This document shows, in pieces, positions 8,799 to 18,475 of a stretch of 35,347 nucleotides of DNA; within the stretch, counting starts at the first letter, position 1, and each line of letters opens with the position of its first letter. A program made the translations under genes and the position numbers. The stretch is from NCBI GenBank assembly GCA_014190675.1, contig BJGT01000021.1:1-35347 (forward strand). Direction: 5' to 3'. Origin of the DNA: Comamonadaceae bacterium (GTDB taxonomy: Bacteria; Pseudomonadota; Gammaproteobacteria; Burkholderiales; Burkholderiaceae_C). The notes beneath the pieces were generated by a model. The model searched no databases, was not told the origin of the DNA, and saw only the letters and a program-made list of their open reading frames with translations.

Positions 8799-8892
8799 GA
8801 TCAGGGCGGTGGGGCGTTCGGCTCCGCGGCTGTCCCCCGCCCTGCGGGCTCCTCCTTGATGCCGCTGCGCCGAACGCCCCACCACCCTGATC
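8799..8892 (-). repeat. inverted-repeat element A (24-bp arms)
   Basis: A 24-base arm (8799-8822) is repeated inverted at 8869-8892 with one mismatch, around a 46-base centre. On the minus strand the centre reads CGCAGCG (8869-8863), three bases, TCAAGGAGGA (8859-8850), then GGGGGACA (8838-8831). The same ordered motifs occur in element B on the plus strand. There is no coding capacity. It looks like a non-autonomous palindromic repeat; mobility is inference. Confidence 0.7.
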
Positions 8893-8980
8893 TGGCGTGA
8901 TAGTTGGTGCGCGCCGCATGGGTTCACCTGCAGAGGGACGTAAGCATCTACCTGCTTTTGGTAGATCAACTGCCTCGCCG

Positions 8981-9092
8981 GCTGCTGGGGCCGCCTGGGT
9001 GTCGCAGCGAGGTCAAGGAGGAAGACGCGGGGGCCAGAAGGGCGCCTGTGTCTGGGGGACACGAGCAGCGGCACACAGGCGGCCCCAGCAGC
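8981..9092 (+). repeat. inverted-repeat element B (17-bp arms)
   Basis: GCTGCTGGGGCCGCCTG (8981-8997) is perfectly repeated inverted at 9076-9092. The 78-base centre holds CGCAGCG (9003-9009), three bases, TCAAGGAGGA (9013-9022) and GGGGGACA (9054-9061), the same motifs in the same order as element A on the other strand. The arms of A and B are unrelated in sequence. It lies 88 bases from A, in the opposite orientation. Confidence 0.65.
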
Positions 9093-9154
9093 TCGCCAAT
9101 CATGGCGCCCGTCTTTGGCTGACCGACCCGATCAAAACCGAAGCGCCCTAAACC

Positions 9155-9685
9155 TCAGTCCGTTGAACGCCCCTCCGCGCCCGGCGCCACCCACAGCTTG
9201 GTACCACCGGCCTCCAGGTGCGTCAGGTACACCCGCAGATCAAATTCGAGCTGGTGGTAGTCGCCCGTCATGTGGGCGCAGAGCTGGTAGAAGGCGCGGT
9301 TGTGTTCGCGTTCCTTGAAGTGGGCCAGCTCGTGCACCGCGATCATGGTCAAAAACGGCAGCGGGGTGTCTTTGAACAGCGCCGCGACCCGGATCTCGCG
9401 TTTGGCTTTGAGCCGTGAGCCCTGCACCCGCGATACCGTGGTATGGGTGCCCAGGGCGTGGGCCACGGTGTGCAGTTTGCTGTCAAAGCAGGCCCGGCTC
9501 AGCGGCTCTGCGCCGCGCAAAAACTCGGTTTTCAGGCCCTGGATGTAGTCGTACAGCGCGCGGTCAGTGCGCAGGCCGTGAGCCATGGGGTAGCGGGCCA
9601 GCAGCCAGGCGCCCAGCTCGCCTTGGCCGAGCAGCCCCTGCACCCGTGCCTGCAGCTCGGGGGCGTAGTGGCCCAGATAGTTCAA
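9155..9685 (-). CDS. YgjP-like zinc metallopeptidase domain protein
   Basis: The 176-residue protein has the zinc motif HELAH at 118-122, with His118 and His122 as ligands, Glu119 as the catalytic base and His128 as a likely third ligand. It fits the YgjP/DUF45 (SprT-like, M48-related) group; the substrate is unknown. No signal peptide is seen, so it is probably cytoplasmic. The start is TTG at 9685, 7 bases after the lysS stop. I chose it because it gives the usual N-terminus (NYLGHYAPEL) and the next ATG would cut into the conserved region. The spacing suggests co-transcription with lysS. Confidence 0.8.
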   Translation of the reverse strand: MNYLGHYAPELQARVQGLLGQGELGAWLLARYPMAHGLRTDRALYDYIQGLKTEFLRGAEPLSRACFDSKLHTVAHALGTHTTVSRVQGSRLKAKREIRVAALFKDTPLPFLTMIAVHELAHFKEREHNRAFYQLCAHMTGDYHQLEFDLRVYLTHLEAGGTKLWVAPGAEGRSTD

Positions 9686-9692
9686 GTGCGGC

Positions 9693-11267
9693 TCAGTGCC
9701 CGCCTTCGCGGCGCAGGGCAGGGAACAAGATCACGTCTCGGATGCTGGGGCTGTCGGTCAGCAGCATCATCAGCCGGTCGATGCCGATGCCGCAGCCGCC
9801 GGTGGGCGGCATGCCGTACTCCAGCGCGCGCACGAAGTCATGGTCAAAGAGCATGGCCTCGTCGTCGCCACTGTCCTTGGCCTCGACCTGTGCATGGAAG
9901 CGGGCCGCTTGCTCCTCGGCGTCGTTCAGCTCAGAGAAACCGTTGCCAAACTCGCGCCCAGTGATGTAGAGCTCAAAACGCTCGGTGACACCGGGCTTGT
10001 GGTCGCTTTCGCGCGCCAGCGGTGAGATCTCCACCGGGTGCTCGCAAATAAAGGTCGGCTGCCACAGCTTGTCTTCCACGGTTTCCTCAAAGTACAGCAC
10101 CTGCAGGCTGGCCAGTGAGCGGCCAGAGAGCTTGTGCTTAGCCTCTGACAGGCCGAGCTTGCGCAGGGCATTGATCAGCCAGGCGGGGTTGTCGACCCGC
10201 AGTCCGCTGCCGTCGTCCAGCGCCAGTGCCGCTTCGGTGTATTTGACGATGGCCTCGCGGATGGTGAGCCGCTCAAACGGCAGGGACAGGTCCACCGGCT
10301 TGCCGCCGTAGCTGAGCTGCAGCGTGTTCGCCGCCTTGCGCGCGGCGTCGCGCACCAGGCTTTCGGTGAAGGTCATCAGGTCCTGGTAGTCCCAGTAGGC
10401 GGCGTAGAACTCCATCATGGTGAACTCGGGGTTGTGCCGCACCGAGATGCCTTCATTACGGAAGTTGCGGTTGATCTCGAACACCCGCTCAAAGCCACCC
10501 ACGATCAGCCTCTTGAGGTACAGCTCAGGCGCGATGCGCAAGAACATCTGCTGGTCCAGCGCGTTGTGGTGAGTGGTAAACGGTCGGGCGTTGGCGCCGC
10601 CCGGTATCGGGTGCAGCATCGGCGTTTCCACTTCTAGAAAGTTGTGCGCCACCATGAACTCGCGGATGCCGCTGACGGCCTTGCTGCGCGCCATAAAGCG
10701 CTGGCGGGTGGTCTCGTCGATCATCAGGTCGACATAGCGCTGGCGGTACTTCACTTCCTGGTCGGCAATGCCGTGGAACTTGTCTGGCATCGGACGCAGG
10801 CTTTTGGTCAGCAGGCGCACCTGGGTGGCGTGGATTGAGAGCTCGCCGGTTTTGGTTTTGAACACCCGGCCAACGGCTGCCACGATGTCGCCCAGGTCCC
10901 AGTGCTTAAAGCTGGCATAGACCGCCTCGCCCACGTCCTCGCCCTTGACATAGATCTGGATACGGCCGGTGCTGTCCTGCAGTGTGCAAAAACTGGCCTT
11001 TCCCATCACCCGTTTGAGCATCATGCGCCCGGCTACCTTGGCCAGGCTGCCCTGGGCCAGCAGGTCCTCGCTGGTCTGGCCGCCATGGGCTGCAAACAGA
11101 GCCTCGGCGCGGTCGGCTGGTTTGAAATCATTCGGAAATGCCACCCCCGCGCCCTGCACTTGCAGCTCGCGCAGCGCCCTGAGCTTCTCCCGGCGCTCCA
11201 GCATCAACTGGTTTTCATCTTCTGGGTCGATGGCGGTGTTCGGGTCAGACAGGGGGGTGAGGTTCAT
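9693..11267 (-). CDS. lysS: lysyl-tRNA synthetase, class II
   Basis: LysRS charges tRNA-Lys with lysine. The 524-residue protein has an N-terminal OB-fold anticodon-binding domain (about 70-180, ending in the family phrase [15 protein letters not shown]). The class II core follows, with motif 2 ([15 protein letters not shown] and [10 protein letters not shown]) and motif 3 near the C-terminus ([17 protein letters not shown], then IRDVILFP). The length is slightly above the 505 residues of E. coli, because of N-terminal residues. A small metallopeptidase gene follows 7 bases downstream, and yggT is divergent. Confidence 0.97.
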   Translation of the reverse strand: MNLTPLSDPNTAIDPEDENQLMLERREKLRALRELQVQGAGVAFPNDFKPADRAEALFAAHGGQTSEDLLAQGSLAKVAGRMMLKRVMGKASFCTLQDSTGRIQIYVKGEDVGEAVYASFKHWDLGDIVAAVGRVFKTKTGELSIHATQVRLLTKSLRPMPDKFHGIADQEVKYRQRYVDLMIDETTRQRFMARSKAVSGIREFMVAHNFLEVETPMLHPIPGGANARPFTTHHNALDQQMFLRIAPELYLKRLIVGGFERVFEINRNFRNEGISVRHNPEFTMMEFYAAYWDYQDLMTFTESLVRDAARKAANTLQLSYGGKPVDLSLPFERLTIREAIVKYTEAALALDDGSGLRVDNPAWLINALRKLGLSEAKHKLSGRSLASLQVLYFEETVEDKLWQPTFICEHPVEISPLARESDHKPGVTERFELYITGREFGNGFSELNDAEEQAARFHAQVEAKDSGDDEAMLFDHDFVRALEYGMPPTGGCGIGIDRLMMLLTDSPSIRDVILFPALRREGGH

Positions 11268-11428
11268 GGGGAATTAAACCGTTGTGGTTGTTTGGGTGAC
11301 AGGCAAACAAGCTGGGCTGCAGGCGTTCGGGCAGAGCAGGGCTTGGCCGCCGGGCAGGCGCTGTCAAAAGCCCTGATTTTAAGTGGCGCCGGTCGTGCCG
11401 CCGGCCCGCCTCTGAGGCACTGCCTCGC

Positions 11429-11434
11429 TATGAT
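11429..11434 (+). promoter_or_regulatory. possible -10 element for yggT
   Basis: TATGAT at 11429-11434 lies 24 bases before the yggT ATG, in the divergent lysS-yggT gap. A 6-bp inverted repeat (GAGGCA/TGCCTC around one base, 11414-11426) lies directly before it and could be an operator. No convincing -35 is visible, so this is a weak call. Confidence 0.3.
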
Positions 11435-11458
11435 GCGCACAATCTTCCGGTGCCGACC

Positions 11459-12025
11459 ATGTTTTATCAGATCGCTTCCCTGCTGCTCGACGTTCTTGGT
11501 GGTGTGCTCGGCGGCGCTTGCCTGCTGCGTTTGTATATGCAGCAGCAGCGAATTCCGATGTCGGCGCGCTCTGGGAATCCGTTCGGCCGGCTGGTGTTCG
11601 CCCTCACGGATTGGTTGGTGCTGCCGCTGCGCCGTTTAATGCCTGCCATAGGCACTTGGGACAGTGCGAGTTTGTTGGCCGCCTACCTGCTGCAGTTGGC
11701 CCAGTTTGTGGTGTTATGGCTGCTCAGTGGCTCTGCCGGCGGCTTGGTGACAGTGCCTATTTTGGCGGGTTTTGGCCTGGCTCGCCTGGCCGTCTCAGGG
11801 TTGACTGGCCTGCTGATTGTCTACGCGGTCCTGTCTTGGATGCAGACGGGTTCGGTGCTGGCTGATGTGGTGGAGCGCCTGTGCGCACCGCCGCTGGCCC
11901 CGATTCGCCGCCTGCTGCCACTCGTCGGTGGTGTGGACTTGTCACCCCTGGCGCTGCTGGTGCTGCTGCAGGTGGTGGCTATTGTGTTGGGCCATGTGCA
12001 AGGCCTGGTGCTTTTAATGACCTGA
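11459..12025 (+). CDS. YggT family integral membrane protein
   Basis: The 188-residue protein is almost entirely hydrophobic. It carries two copies of the YggT-type pattern, with PFGRLVFALTDWLVLPLRRLMP in the first half and LCAPPLAPIRRLLP in the second. About four to five transmembrane segments are visible. The family is widespread, and E. coli YggT has been linked to osmotic shock tolerance, but a biochemical role is not established. A GTG three codons upstream could also start it; I chose the ATG. Its TGA stop directly abuts the stop of convergent accD, with no base between. Confidence 0.85.
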   Translation: MFYQIASLLLDVLGGVLGGACLLRLYMQQQRIPMSARSGNPFGRLVFALTDWLVLPLRRLMPAIGTWDSASLLAAYLLQLAQFVVLWLLSGSAGGLVTVPILAGFGLARLAVSGLTGLLIVYAVLSWMQTGSVLADVVERLCAPPLAPIRRLLPLVGGVDLSPLALLVLLQVVAIVLGHVQGLVLLMT

Positions 12026-12898
12026 TCAGCTGACGGCATCAGCCGGCTGGCTTTGCAGCATCGCCAGCGCACTGGCCAAGGTTTTGCGCAATTCACGGCG
12101 GTCGCAAATGAAGTCCACCGCCCCTTTTGTTTGTAAAAACTCAGCCCGCTGAAAACCCTCCGGCAGAGTCACCCGCACGGTAGATTCAATCACCCTCGGC
12201 CCGGCAAAGCCGATCAGTGCCTTGGGCTCGGCCACCACCATATCACCTAAAAAAGCAAAGCCAGCGCTAACCCCGCCCATGGTCGGATCGGTCAGCACAC
12301 TGATGTAGGGCAGTCGTTTTTTGGCCAGGCGTGTCAAAGATGCATTGGTCTTGGCCATTTGCATCAGGCTCAACAAGCCCTCTTGCATGCGCGCACCGCC
12401 GGTTGATGTGAAGCAGATAAAAGGCACTTTTTGCTCAATCGCGGCATGCACGCCGCGCACAAAGCGCTCGCCAACCACCGAACCCATGCTGCCGCCCATG
12501 AACTCAAATTCAAAGCAGGCCGCAACCACGCCGATACCCATCACAGCTCCGCCCATGACCACCATAGCATCGGTTTCCCCGGTGTTCTCAAGCGCCTCCT
12601 TGAGCCGGTCCGGGTACTTTCGGCTGTCTTTGAATTTAAGGGCATCGATGGGCAACACTTCCTGTCCGATTTCGTAGCGCCCCTCGGCATCCAAAAATCC
12701 GTCAAGGCGTGCCCGTGCCCGAATTCGATGGTGATGACCGCAGCTGGGGCAGACATTTTGGTTTTGTTCAAGGTCGGTCTTGTAAAGCACCGTGTCGCAA
12801 CTGGGGCATTTGATCCAGAGGCCCTCGGGAACGGTACGCCGCTCGGCGGGGTCCGTGTGCTGGATTTTCGGGGGCAGCAGTTTTTCGAGCCAACTCAT
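12026..12898 (-). CDS. accD: acetyl-CoA carboxylase carboxyltransferase subunit beta
   Basis: AccD pairs with AccA to move the carboxyl group from biotin-BCCP to acetyl-CoA, making malonyl-CoA for fatty acid synthesis. The 290-residue protein has the zinc ribbon with Cys31, Cys34, Cys50 and Cys53 (CPSC ... CPSC). The carboxyltransferase core follows, with [21 protein letters not shown] and [15 protein letters not shown]. The start [10 protein letters not shown] is typical. It lies 26 bases after trpA, as the last gene of the leu-asd-trp cluster. No terminator is possible before the opposing yggT, because the two stops abut. Confidence 0.97.
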   Translation of the reverse strand: MSWLEKLLPPKIQHTDPAERRTVPEGLWIKCPSCDTVLYKTDLEQNQNVCPSCGHHHRIRARARLDGFLDAEGRYEIGQEVLPIDALKFKDSRKYPDRLKEALENTGETDAMVVMGGAVMGIGVVAACFEFEFMGGSMGSVVGERFVRGVHAAIEQKVPFICFTSTGGARMQEGLLSLMQMAKTNASLTRLAKKRLPYISVLTDPTMGGVSAGFAFLGDMVVAEPKALIGFAGPRVIESTVRVTLPEGFQRAEFLQTKGAVDFICDRRELRKTLASALAMLQSQPADAVS

Positions 12899-12924
12899 GG
12901 GCGTACTCCGCAGTTGAGGATCAA

Positions 12925-13746
12925 TTATGAGTCCAAGGCGATTCGTATATCGCTCAGAAATGCTTGTGCAACAGCGGCCACTTGTTGGCGCGGCTGCTCA
13001 TCGAGCAGTTGGATGATGCGGCTGCCGATCACCACCGCATCGGCAACCCGGCTGATGGCGCGGGCGGTGGCGGCATCTCGGATGCCAAAGCCCACACCCA
13101 CCGGCACGCTGACAAACTGGCGAATCCGCGGCAGCATGGCCTCAACCGAGGCGGTGTCAAGCGTTCCGGCGCCAGTGACGCCCTTGAGCGACACATAGTA
13201 CACATAGCCACTTGCCACGCGGGCAACCTGCTGTATGCGGGCATCGGTGCTGGTGGGGGCCAACAGAAAAATCAGGTCCAGCCCGTGGCGCTTGAGTTCT
13301 GCAGCGAAGCCCTCGCACTCTTCCGGGGGATAGTCAACCACCAGTACGCCGTCGACACCTGCCGAAGCGGCGTCTCGCACAAAGGCTCTGTGGCCGTCGT
13401 GCTGGTCATGCTTTTGGTTGTAGCGTTCCACCGGGTTGGCATAGCCCATCAGCACTACCGGAGTGTGCTCATCGTTTTTGCGGAAAGCCCGAACCATGGC
13501 CAACACCTGCACCATGCCGATGCCCAGGGCCAGGGCTCGGTCGCCGGCTTTTTGGATCACCGGGCCATCGGCGCTGGGGTCAGAAAAGGGCACGCCCAGC
13601 TCAATGATGTCGGCGCCACCGGCCACCATCGCATGCATCAGCTCGGGCGTGATGTCGGCGAAGGGATACCCAGCGGTGACATAGGGAATCAGGGCCTTGC
13701 GCCCTTGGCTTTTCAGCGCCGCAAGGGTCGCGCCAATGCGACTCAT
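12925..13746 (-). CDS. trpA: tryptophan synthase alpha subunit
   Basis: TrpA cleaves indole-3-glycerol phosphate to indole and glyceraldehyde 3-phosphate; the indole is channelled to TrpB. The 273-residue TIM-barrel protein has [19 protein letters not shown] with catalytic Glu49 and Asp60 at the same numbers as in E. coli, and later [10 protein letters not shown] and DAVVIGSRI at the phosphate-binding end. The frame is open further upstream, but I chose ATG 13746 ([12 protein letters not shown]), which matches the family and overlaps the trpB TGA in an ATGA, giving tight coupling. Confidence 0.96.
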   Translation of the reverse strand: MSRIGATLAALKSQGRKALIPYVTAGYPFADITPELMHAMVAGGADIIELGVPFSDPSADGPVIQKAGDRALALGIGMVQVLAMVRAFRKNDEHTPVVLMGYANPVERYNQKHDQHDGHRAFVRDAASAGVDGVLVVDYPPEECEGFAAELKRHGLDLIFLLAPTSTDARIQQVARVASGYVYYVSLKGVTGAGTLDTASVEAMLPRIRQFVSVPVGVGFGIRDAATARAISRVADAVVIGSRIIQLLDEQPRQQVAAVAQAFLSDIRIALDS

Positions 13747-15047
13747 GCTGCCACGCCCACCGGCCTGGATATGACGATTCTGTGCTCGCTTGCGCCCTTT
13801 ACCGACTGCCCCTGGCAACTTGGGCGGCAGTAAAAATCGCCTTGGCTGAGATCGGCCACGGTGCCTATGTCCTTATCGCCACGGCCCGACAGGTTGACTA
13901 GGATTGACTGGTCGGGACGCATGGTTTTGGCTAATTGCATGGCGTACGCGACAGCATGGCTCGATTCAAGAGCCGGGATGATGCCCTCGGTGCGGCACAG
14001 ATGGTGGAAGGCCGCCAGCGCCTCGGTATCAGTGATACCAACATACTCCGCCCGCCCAATGTCTTTGAGGAAGGCATGCTCGGGGCCGACGCCGGGATAG
14101 TCCAGGCCAGCGCTGATGCTGTGGGTTTCGGTAACCTGACCGTTGTCGTCTTGGAGCACATAGGTGCGGTTGCCGTGCAGCACGCCCGGGCTGCCGCGCT
14201 GCAGCGAGGCCGAGTGGCGGCCCGAGTCGATGCCTTCACCGGCTGCCTCCACACCAATCAATCGGGTGGCCTCATGTGCAATGTAGGGATGAAAAATTCC
14301 CATAGCATTGCTGCCGCCGCCCACGCAGGCCAGCACGGCATCGGGCTGCGGTCGGCTGCAGCCCTGCCGGGCCAGCATATCGGGCATTTGCACCAGGCAC
14401 TCCTGCCCAATCACACTTTGAAAATCGCGCACCATCATGGGGTAGGGATGGGGCCCGGCCACCGTGCCTATGATGTAGAAGGTGTCATCGACATTGGCGA
14501 CCCAATCGCGCATGGCCTCATTGAGCGCGTCTTTGAGGGTTTTGCTGCCACTCTCCACCGGTACCACGGTGGCGCCCAGCAGTTTCATGCGGTAGACATT
14601 GGGGCTTTGGCGTTTGATGTCCTCGCTGCCCATGTAGACCACGCATGCCAGTCCGTAGCGCGCGCAGATGGTGGCAGTGGCCACCCCGTGTTGGCCGGCG
14701 CCGGTCTCGGCAATCACCCGTGGTTTACCCATTCGCTTGGCCAGCATGGCCTGGCCAATGGTGTTGTTGATCTTGTGGGCGCCGGTGTGGTTGAGGTCCT
14801 CGCGTTTGAGGAAAATTTGCGCGCCACCCTGCTCAAGGCTCAGACGCTGCGCATGGTAAATCGGCGAGGGGCGGCCGACAAAGTGGGCCAACTCATACTT
14901 GAATTCGGCCATGAAGGCCGGGTCATGCTGGTAGCGGGCATAGGCTGCTTTGAGCTCGTTGATGGCATGCGTGAGGGTTTCTGAGACGAAGGAGCCGCCA
15001 TAAATTCCGAAATGGCCTGTCGGGTCAGGTTGGTGGTAGTCAAACAT
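13743..15047 (-). CDS. trpB: tryptophan synthase beta subunit
   Basis: TrpB is the PLP enzyme that joins indole and serine to form tryptophan. Lys92 in [10 protein letters not shown] is the PLP-binding lysine and GGGSNAMG (243-250) holds the phosphate. At 434 residues it is longer than the usual 395-400. The excess lies after the [10 protein letters not shown] block (388-397) and reads as a polar tail of about 35 residues ending at the trpA overlap. I started it at ATG 15047 ([14 protein letters not shown]) although the frame is open 16 codons upstream. It overlaps the end of trpF by 8 bases. Confidence 0.96.
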   Translation of the reverse strand: MFDYHQPDPTGHFGIYGGSFVSETLTHAINELKAAYARYQHDPAFMAEFKYELAHFVGRPSPIYHAQRLSLEQGGAQIFLKREDLNHTGAHKINNTIGQAMLAKRMGKPRVIAETGAGQHGVATATICARYGLACVVYMGSEDIKRQSPNVYRMKLLGATVVPVESGSKTLKDALNEAMRDWVANVDDTFYIIGTVAGPHPYPMMVRDFQSVIGQECLVQMPDMLARQGCSRPQPDAVLACVGGGSNAMGIFHPYIAHEATRLIGVEAAGEGIDSGRHSASLQRGSPGVLHGNRTYVLQDDNGQVTETHSISAGLDYPGVGPEHAFLKDIGRAEYVGITDTEALAAFHHLCRTEGIIPALESSHAVAYAMQLAKTMRPDQSILVNLSGRGDKDIGTVADLSQGDFYCRPSCQGQSVKGASEHRIVISRPVGVAA

Positions 15048-15798
15048 CGGTGTTCTTTGCAAAATATTGATCGGCGGCCCGAACGGCCGTGACAAACTGC
15101 TTGATTTTTTGGGGGTCTTTGAGACCCTGGTGGCCGGGGCCAGACAGTTCGACCCCGGAACTCACATCAACAGCCAGCGACAAGCAGCGTGGCCGCAATT
15201 GCAGAATGCCGTCGGCCACGTTTGCAGCAGTCAGTCCACCACTCAAGACGAGGTGAGCGTTGACGTTTGGAGGCAGCAGTGACCAATTGAATGTTTGCCC
15301 GCCACCCCCGTAGCCGTCCACATGGGCGTCGAGCAGAATGGCTTGGGCGCTTTGATAATCAAAAACATATTTTACGAGATCAAAGTTTGCGGCCGCGGCG
15401 CCCATGGGAATTCTGGCTGCGCGCAAGAAGGCGCGCCCGTCCGGCTGCGTCGCCAGCAGGCAATCGGCCGGGGATTCATCGCCATGGAACTGCACGCTGG
15501 CGCCGGCAACCAAGCCGCAGGCCGATCTTATTTTTTCGGCAGCTTCGTTGACGAACAGCAGCAGGGGCGTGACAAACGGCGGCAGCCGACGAGCCAGTGC
15601 AGCGGCTCTTTGCGCCGTGACGAAACGCGGGCTTTTGGCATACAGAACAAAGCCAATGGCGTCAGCGCCAGCAGCTACAGCAGCGTCTACATCCTGCTCA
15701 CGAGTGAGCCCGCAGATTTTGATGCGGGTCCGCTCCGCTGGCAGACGTGTTGGCAAACTTGGACTCGTACCGAGGGCAGGGGCAGGCGTGAGGCTCAT
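15040..15798 (-). CDS. trpF: phosphoribosylanthranilate isomerase
   Basis: TrpF converts N-(5-phosphoribosyl)anthranilate to the carboxyphenylamino-deoxyribulose phosphate form in tryptophan synthesis. The 252-residue TIM barrel has [16 protein letters not shown], where Cys29 is the expected general base. [19 protein letters not shown] carries the general-acid aspartate, and LVLSGGL comes later. About 25 residues precede the first strand, an N-terminal extension compared with most TrpF. It overlaps truA at its start (ATGA) and trpB at its end. trpE, trpG, trpD and trpC are not in the window, so the pathway is split. Confidence 0.95.
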   Translation of the reverse strand: MSLTPAPALGTSPSLPTRLPAERTRIKICGLTREQDVDAAVAAGADAIGFVLYAKSPRFVTAQRAAALARRLPPFVTPLLLFVNEAAEKIRSACGLVAGASVQFHGDESPADCLLATQPDGRAFLRAARIPMGAAAANFDLVKYVFDYQSAQAILLDAHVDGYGGGGQTFNWSLLPPNVNAHLVLSGGLTAANVADGILQLRPRCLSLAVDVSSGVELSGPGHQGLKDPQKIKQFVTAVRAADQYFAKNTDV

Positions 15799-16577
15799 GG
15801 CAGCATGTCGAAGGCGGGCGTACGATCGGGCAGGCCCCAGTGCTCAGCATAGCGTGGCCCGACAAAATACAGCCCATCTGGCGGGAAAGTTGGCGCCGCA
15901 GTCCGCCGGTTGCGGGCCTTGAGCAGCTCTGCTACCCAGGCGGGCTCTTGCTTGTGCTGCCCAACGGCGACCAGGCAGCCCATGATGTTGCGAATCATGT
16001 GGTGCAAAAATGCGTTAGCCTCAAAGTCGAAGCGCCAACAGTGCCCGCGCCGCGAGATGTCAAGCCGGTGCAAATGCTTCACTGGCGACAAGGCCTGACA
16101 GGCTGCGGCTCGAAACGAGCTGAAGTCGTGCTGGCCCAGCAAACTGGCCGCCGCCGACTGCATTGCTGATTGGTCAAGCGGGCGAAATGCCCAGCCGATT
16201 CGGCCTGCAGCAATGCTTGGCCGCACAGCAGACTCCAGCAAAACATAGGTGTAGCGCCGCGACAGAGCGCTGGCGCGGCAATGAAAATCACCAGGGACGG
16301 CTTGCGCCCACTCCACCGCAATGGTGTCGGGCAAAAAGGCGTTGGTGCCTCTCACCCAAGAGGACGCGCTGCGTCGAAGTGCTGTGTCGAAATGCACCAC
16401 TTGCATCAGCCCGTGCACACCGGTATCGGTGCGACCGGCACACAGTGTGCTGATTTTTTGCGTGGTAAATTTACCCAAAGCCAGCTCGAGCTTGTCTTGC
16501 ACGGTTTGGCCCGACAGCTGGCTTTGCCAGCCCTGGTACGGCTGGCCGTTGTAGCTGACGCCCAGCGCCATCCTCAA
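15795..16577 (-). CDS. truA: tRNA pseudouridine(38-40) synthase
   Basis: TruA makes pseudouridine at positions 38-40 of the tRNA anticodon arm. The catalytic aspartate is in CAGRTDTGVHG (Asp51 with the start used here), and ALSRRYTYVLLE, NAFLHHMIRNIMG and GLYFVGPRYAEHWGLP are family blocks. Two starts are possible: TTG at 16577 giving MRMALGVSYNG, or ATG at 16571 giving MALGVSYNG. I prefer the TTG because MR(I/M)ALG is the common TruA N-terminus, but this is uncertain. It lies 43 bases after fimV and overlaps trpF by four bases. Confidence 0.94.
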   Translation of the reverse strand: MRMALGVSYNGQPYQGWQSQLSGQTVQDKLELALGKFTTQKISTLCAGRTDTGVHGLMQVVHFDTALRRSASSWVRGTNAFLPDTIAVEWAQAVPGDFHCRASALSRRYTYVLLESAVRPSIAAGRIGWAFRPLDQSAMQSAAASLLGQHDFSSFRAAACQALSPVKHLHRLDISRRGHCWRFDFEANAFLHHMIRNIMGCLVAVGQHKQEPAWVAELLKARNRRTAAPTFPPDGLYFVGPRYAEHWGLPDRTPAFDMLP

Positions 16578-16620
16578 GTCAACCCCAGCGGTCGCTTGGC
16601 ATGGCGGTACAGGCCAGGTT

Positions 16621-18435
16621 TCACTTTAAGCGACCCAGCGCCCGTTCTGCCTTGGACAGCAGGTCGCCCGAGGCCCCTGCGATGACTTCCTCTATCAGCG
16701 AGCGCGCGCCGTCTTCATCACCAATGGCCCTGAACTCTTCGGCCAGGTCGAGTTTGGTTTGCAAGGGGTCGTCCGAGTCATCTGGCAAGTCAAGATTGCG
16801 ATCGGCGGGCGGGTCATCGAGGTCAAGCGAGAGTGAGTCGAGGCTGGTCGGCATGGACTGCTGGCTTGCCTCTGGTCGCTGCGCTGGCTGCTCGGGTTCG
16901 AATTCAAGATCGAGTTCGCGCGGATCGAGCTCGCTGTCTTGTACCGCTGCACCTGCTGCTTCATCGGGCAGAGCTTGGACCTCAAGGTCTGCCTGTGCGC
17001 GCACTGGGTCTGGGGCGGGCTGTGTTGGTTCTGGCAGAACCATCGGGGGCGGCTCGGGCTGCTGCAGCATGGGTGCAAGGGCAGGGCGGTCTACAGCCTC
17101 ATCAGCGGTACGCAGGGCCTCTTGGTCGGCTGCTTTTTGGCGCATGACCAGGGTCTCTAGCGGGCTGCCCGGCCCCGCCGGCTGCACCGAGTCGATGGCG
17201 TTTTGCCGGCGTTGGCCAAGGCGGTAGGCCAGCAAACTCGTCAGCAGTGTGAGCAGGCCTGCCGCAAGCCAAGGCACCAGCGGATGCTCGGCCCAATAGC
17301 CTAGGGTTGCAGGGCTCTTGGCGGGCTGGGTTGATGAGGCAGGCGCCTGGGGTGCTGAGGCTGGCGCGCTAGCGCTGGGCAAAGCCGGCACGGGCTGGAC
17401 TAATACTGGTGCTGAGCCTGCAGAGGCCGGTGCTGATGCGCTGCTGGCGGCATCGGTGCTGCCGCTTAATTTGCTTAATTCGTTGATGTTGCGGGCTAGT
17501 TCGTCGGCTCGGCTGGCGGTCTCCCGCAGGGTGCGTTCTTTGGCCAGCCGGTCCTCAGCTGAGCTTTCTTCGACGCTATTTTTAGCCAGGGTTAATTTGT
17601 CGGCGCCAGCTTTGCCGGCCTGCTGGTCTTCAAGCTTGGCCTGCACGGTACCGCTGGATTGCCGGCTTTGGCTTTCGATTTGCGTCGCCTGGGCAATCGC
17701 CGCGAATTTTCGCCGGAAGTCGTTGAAGTCTTGGCTCTGCGCCGCAATGATGCGCGAGGCCATCGGCGCGGGTGTTTGGGCTGACTGCTGTGCAGTTGGA
17801 ATAACCAGGACAGCGCCGGCTTGGATCCGGTTGACGTTTTCTCCCAGGAAAACCCCCGGATTGGCGCGCAGCAGGGCGACCAACATTTGGTCTAAAGATA
17901 CGCCAGGCGGCTTCAAGGACAGGGCAATTGCACCCGCAGTGTCGCCAGATCGCACCGTGACTGTGTCTGGGCCGAGCTTGGGCGTTTTGTCCGGGCTGGC
18001 GTCTTTGGGGCTGGTGCCAGCTTTGGCTTGGGCGAACAGCAGCGTGTAATCGCGCAGCAGTCTGCCATTGGACCACTTGGCCTCCAGCACCAAGTCAATG
18101 AAGGAATCATTGATGGCCCCGCTGCTCATGAGCCGAATGAAGGGCTGGCCATCGGCGCGTTTTTGTACAGTCACCTGGATGGCTGAGACGATGGTGCCGT
18201 AGCTGATGCCGACGGCCTGAAACGCTTCTTGGGAAGCAATGGCTGCACTGAGTGTGGCGGCCTCATCGGCCGAAATATCCAGAAAATCAATCTCGGCGCG
18301 AAGAGGCTCTCCCAGCAGCGAACTCACCAACACGCGGCCCAGGGACAGGGCCTGTGCCTGTGAGGCCCACAGCGTGAGGCTCAGCACGCCGCACACCAGC
18401 GCTGTGCGCGGCCAATCCCGAATTTTGACAGTCAC
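16621..18435 (-). CDS. fimV: FimV-like pilus assembly / polar landmark protein
   Basis: FimV homologues are inner-membrane, peptidoglycan-binding proteins that support type IV pilus assembly and polar organisation (known from Pseudomonas). The 604-residue protein has a signal peptide cleaved after about Ala29 (SQAQA), then the FimV N-terminal domain (30-140), a LysM domain (158-213), a charged helical stretch (285-322), an Ala/Ser/Pro linker (325-374), one membrane segment (387-404), an acidic cytoplasmic region (440-555) and the C-terminal FimV helix (557-604). It is shorter than Pseudomonas FimV. The start is GTG, supported by GGAGG 7 bases upstream; the nearby ATG runs into a stop after five codons. 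Confidence 0.85.
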   Translation of the reverse strand: MTVKIRDWPRTALVCGVLSLTLWASQAQALSLGRVLVSSLLGEPLRAEIDFLDISADEAATLSAAIASQEAFQAVGISYGTIVSAIQVTVQKRADGQPFIRLMSSGAINDSFIDLVLEAKWSNGRLLRDYTLLFAQAKAGTSPKDASPDKTPKLGPDTVTVRSGDTAGAIALSLKPPGVSLDQMLVALLRANPGVFLGENVNRIQAGAVLVIPTAQQSAQTPAPMASRIIAAQSQDFNDFRRKFAAIAQATQIESQSRQSSGTVQAKLEDQQAGKAGADKLTLAKNSVEESSAEDRLAKERTLRETASRADELARNINELSKLSGSTDAASSASAPASAGSAPVLVQPVPALPSASAPASAPQAPASSTQPAKSPATLGYWAEHPLVPWLAAGLLTLLTSLLAYRLGQRRQNAIDSVQPAGPGSPLETLVMRQKAADQEALRTADEAVDRPALAPMLQQPEPPPMVLPEPTQPAPDPVRAQADLEVQALPDEAAGAAVQDSELDPRELDLEFEPEQPAQRPEASQQSMPTSLDSLSLDLDDPPADRNLDLPDDSDDPLQTKLDLAEEFRAIGDEDGARSLIEEVIAGASGDLLSKAERALGRLK

Positions 18436-18475
18436 GGTGATGCCTCCATGAATCGGATTCTACGTGCCCGAGCCA

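Larger units (their letters stand above)
8734..9154. other. convergent intergenic region with inverted-repeat elements
   Basis: This 421-base gap lies between the ends of the Sui1-like gene (+) and the YgjP-like peptidase (-). I see no gene that I believe; open frames across it are by-products of the GC-rich repeats. It contains two inverted-repeat elements (8799-8892 and 8981-9092) that share core sequence, and a 7-bp stem-loop (8946-8952 with 8960-8966, ATCTACC/GGTAGAT). No intrinsic terminator with a T-run is obvious, so the hairpins may serve that role. Confidence 0.75.

Noticed and set aside
8706..9151. Overlapping small frames on both strands in the convergent gap
   Set aside because: They coincide with the inverted-repeat elements, have no ribosome sites and resemble no protein family; the repeats explain the openness.
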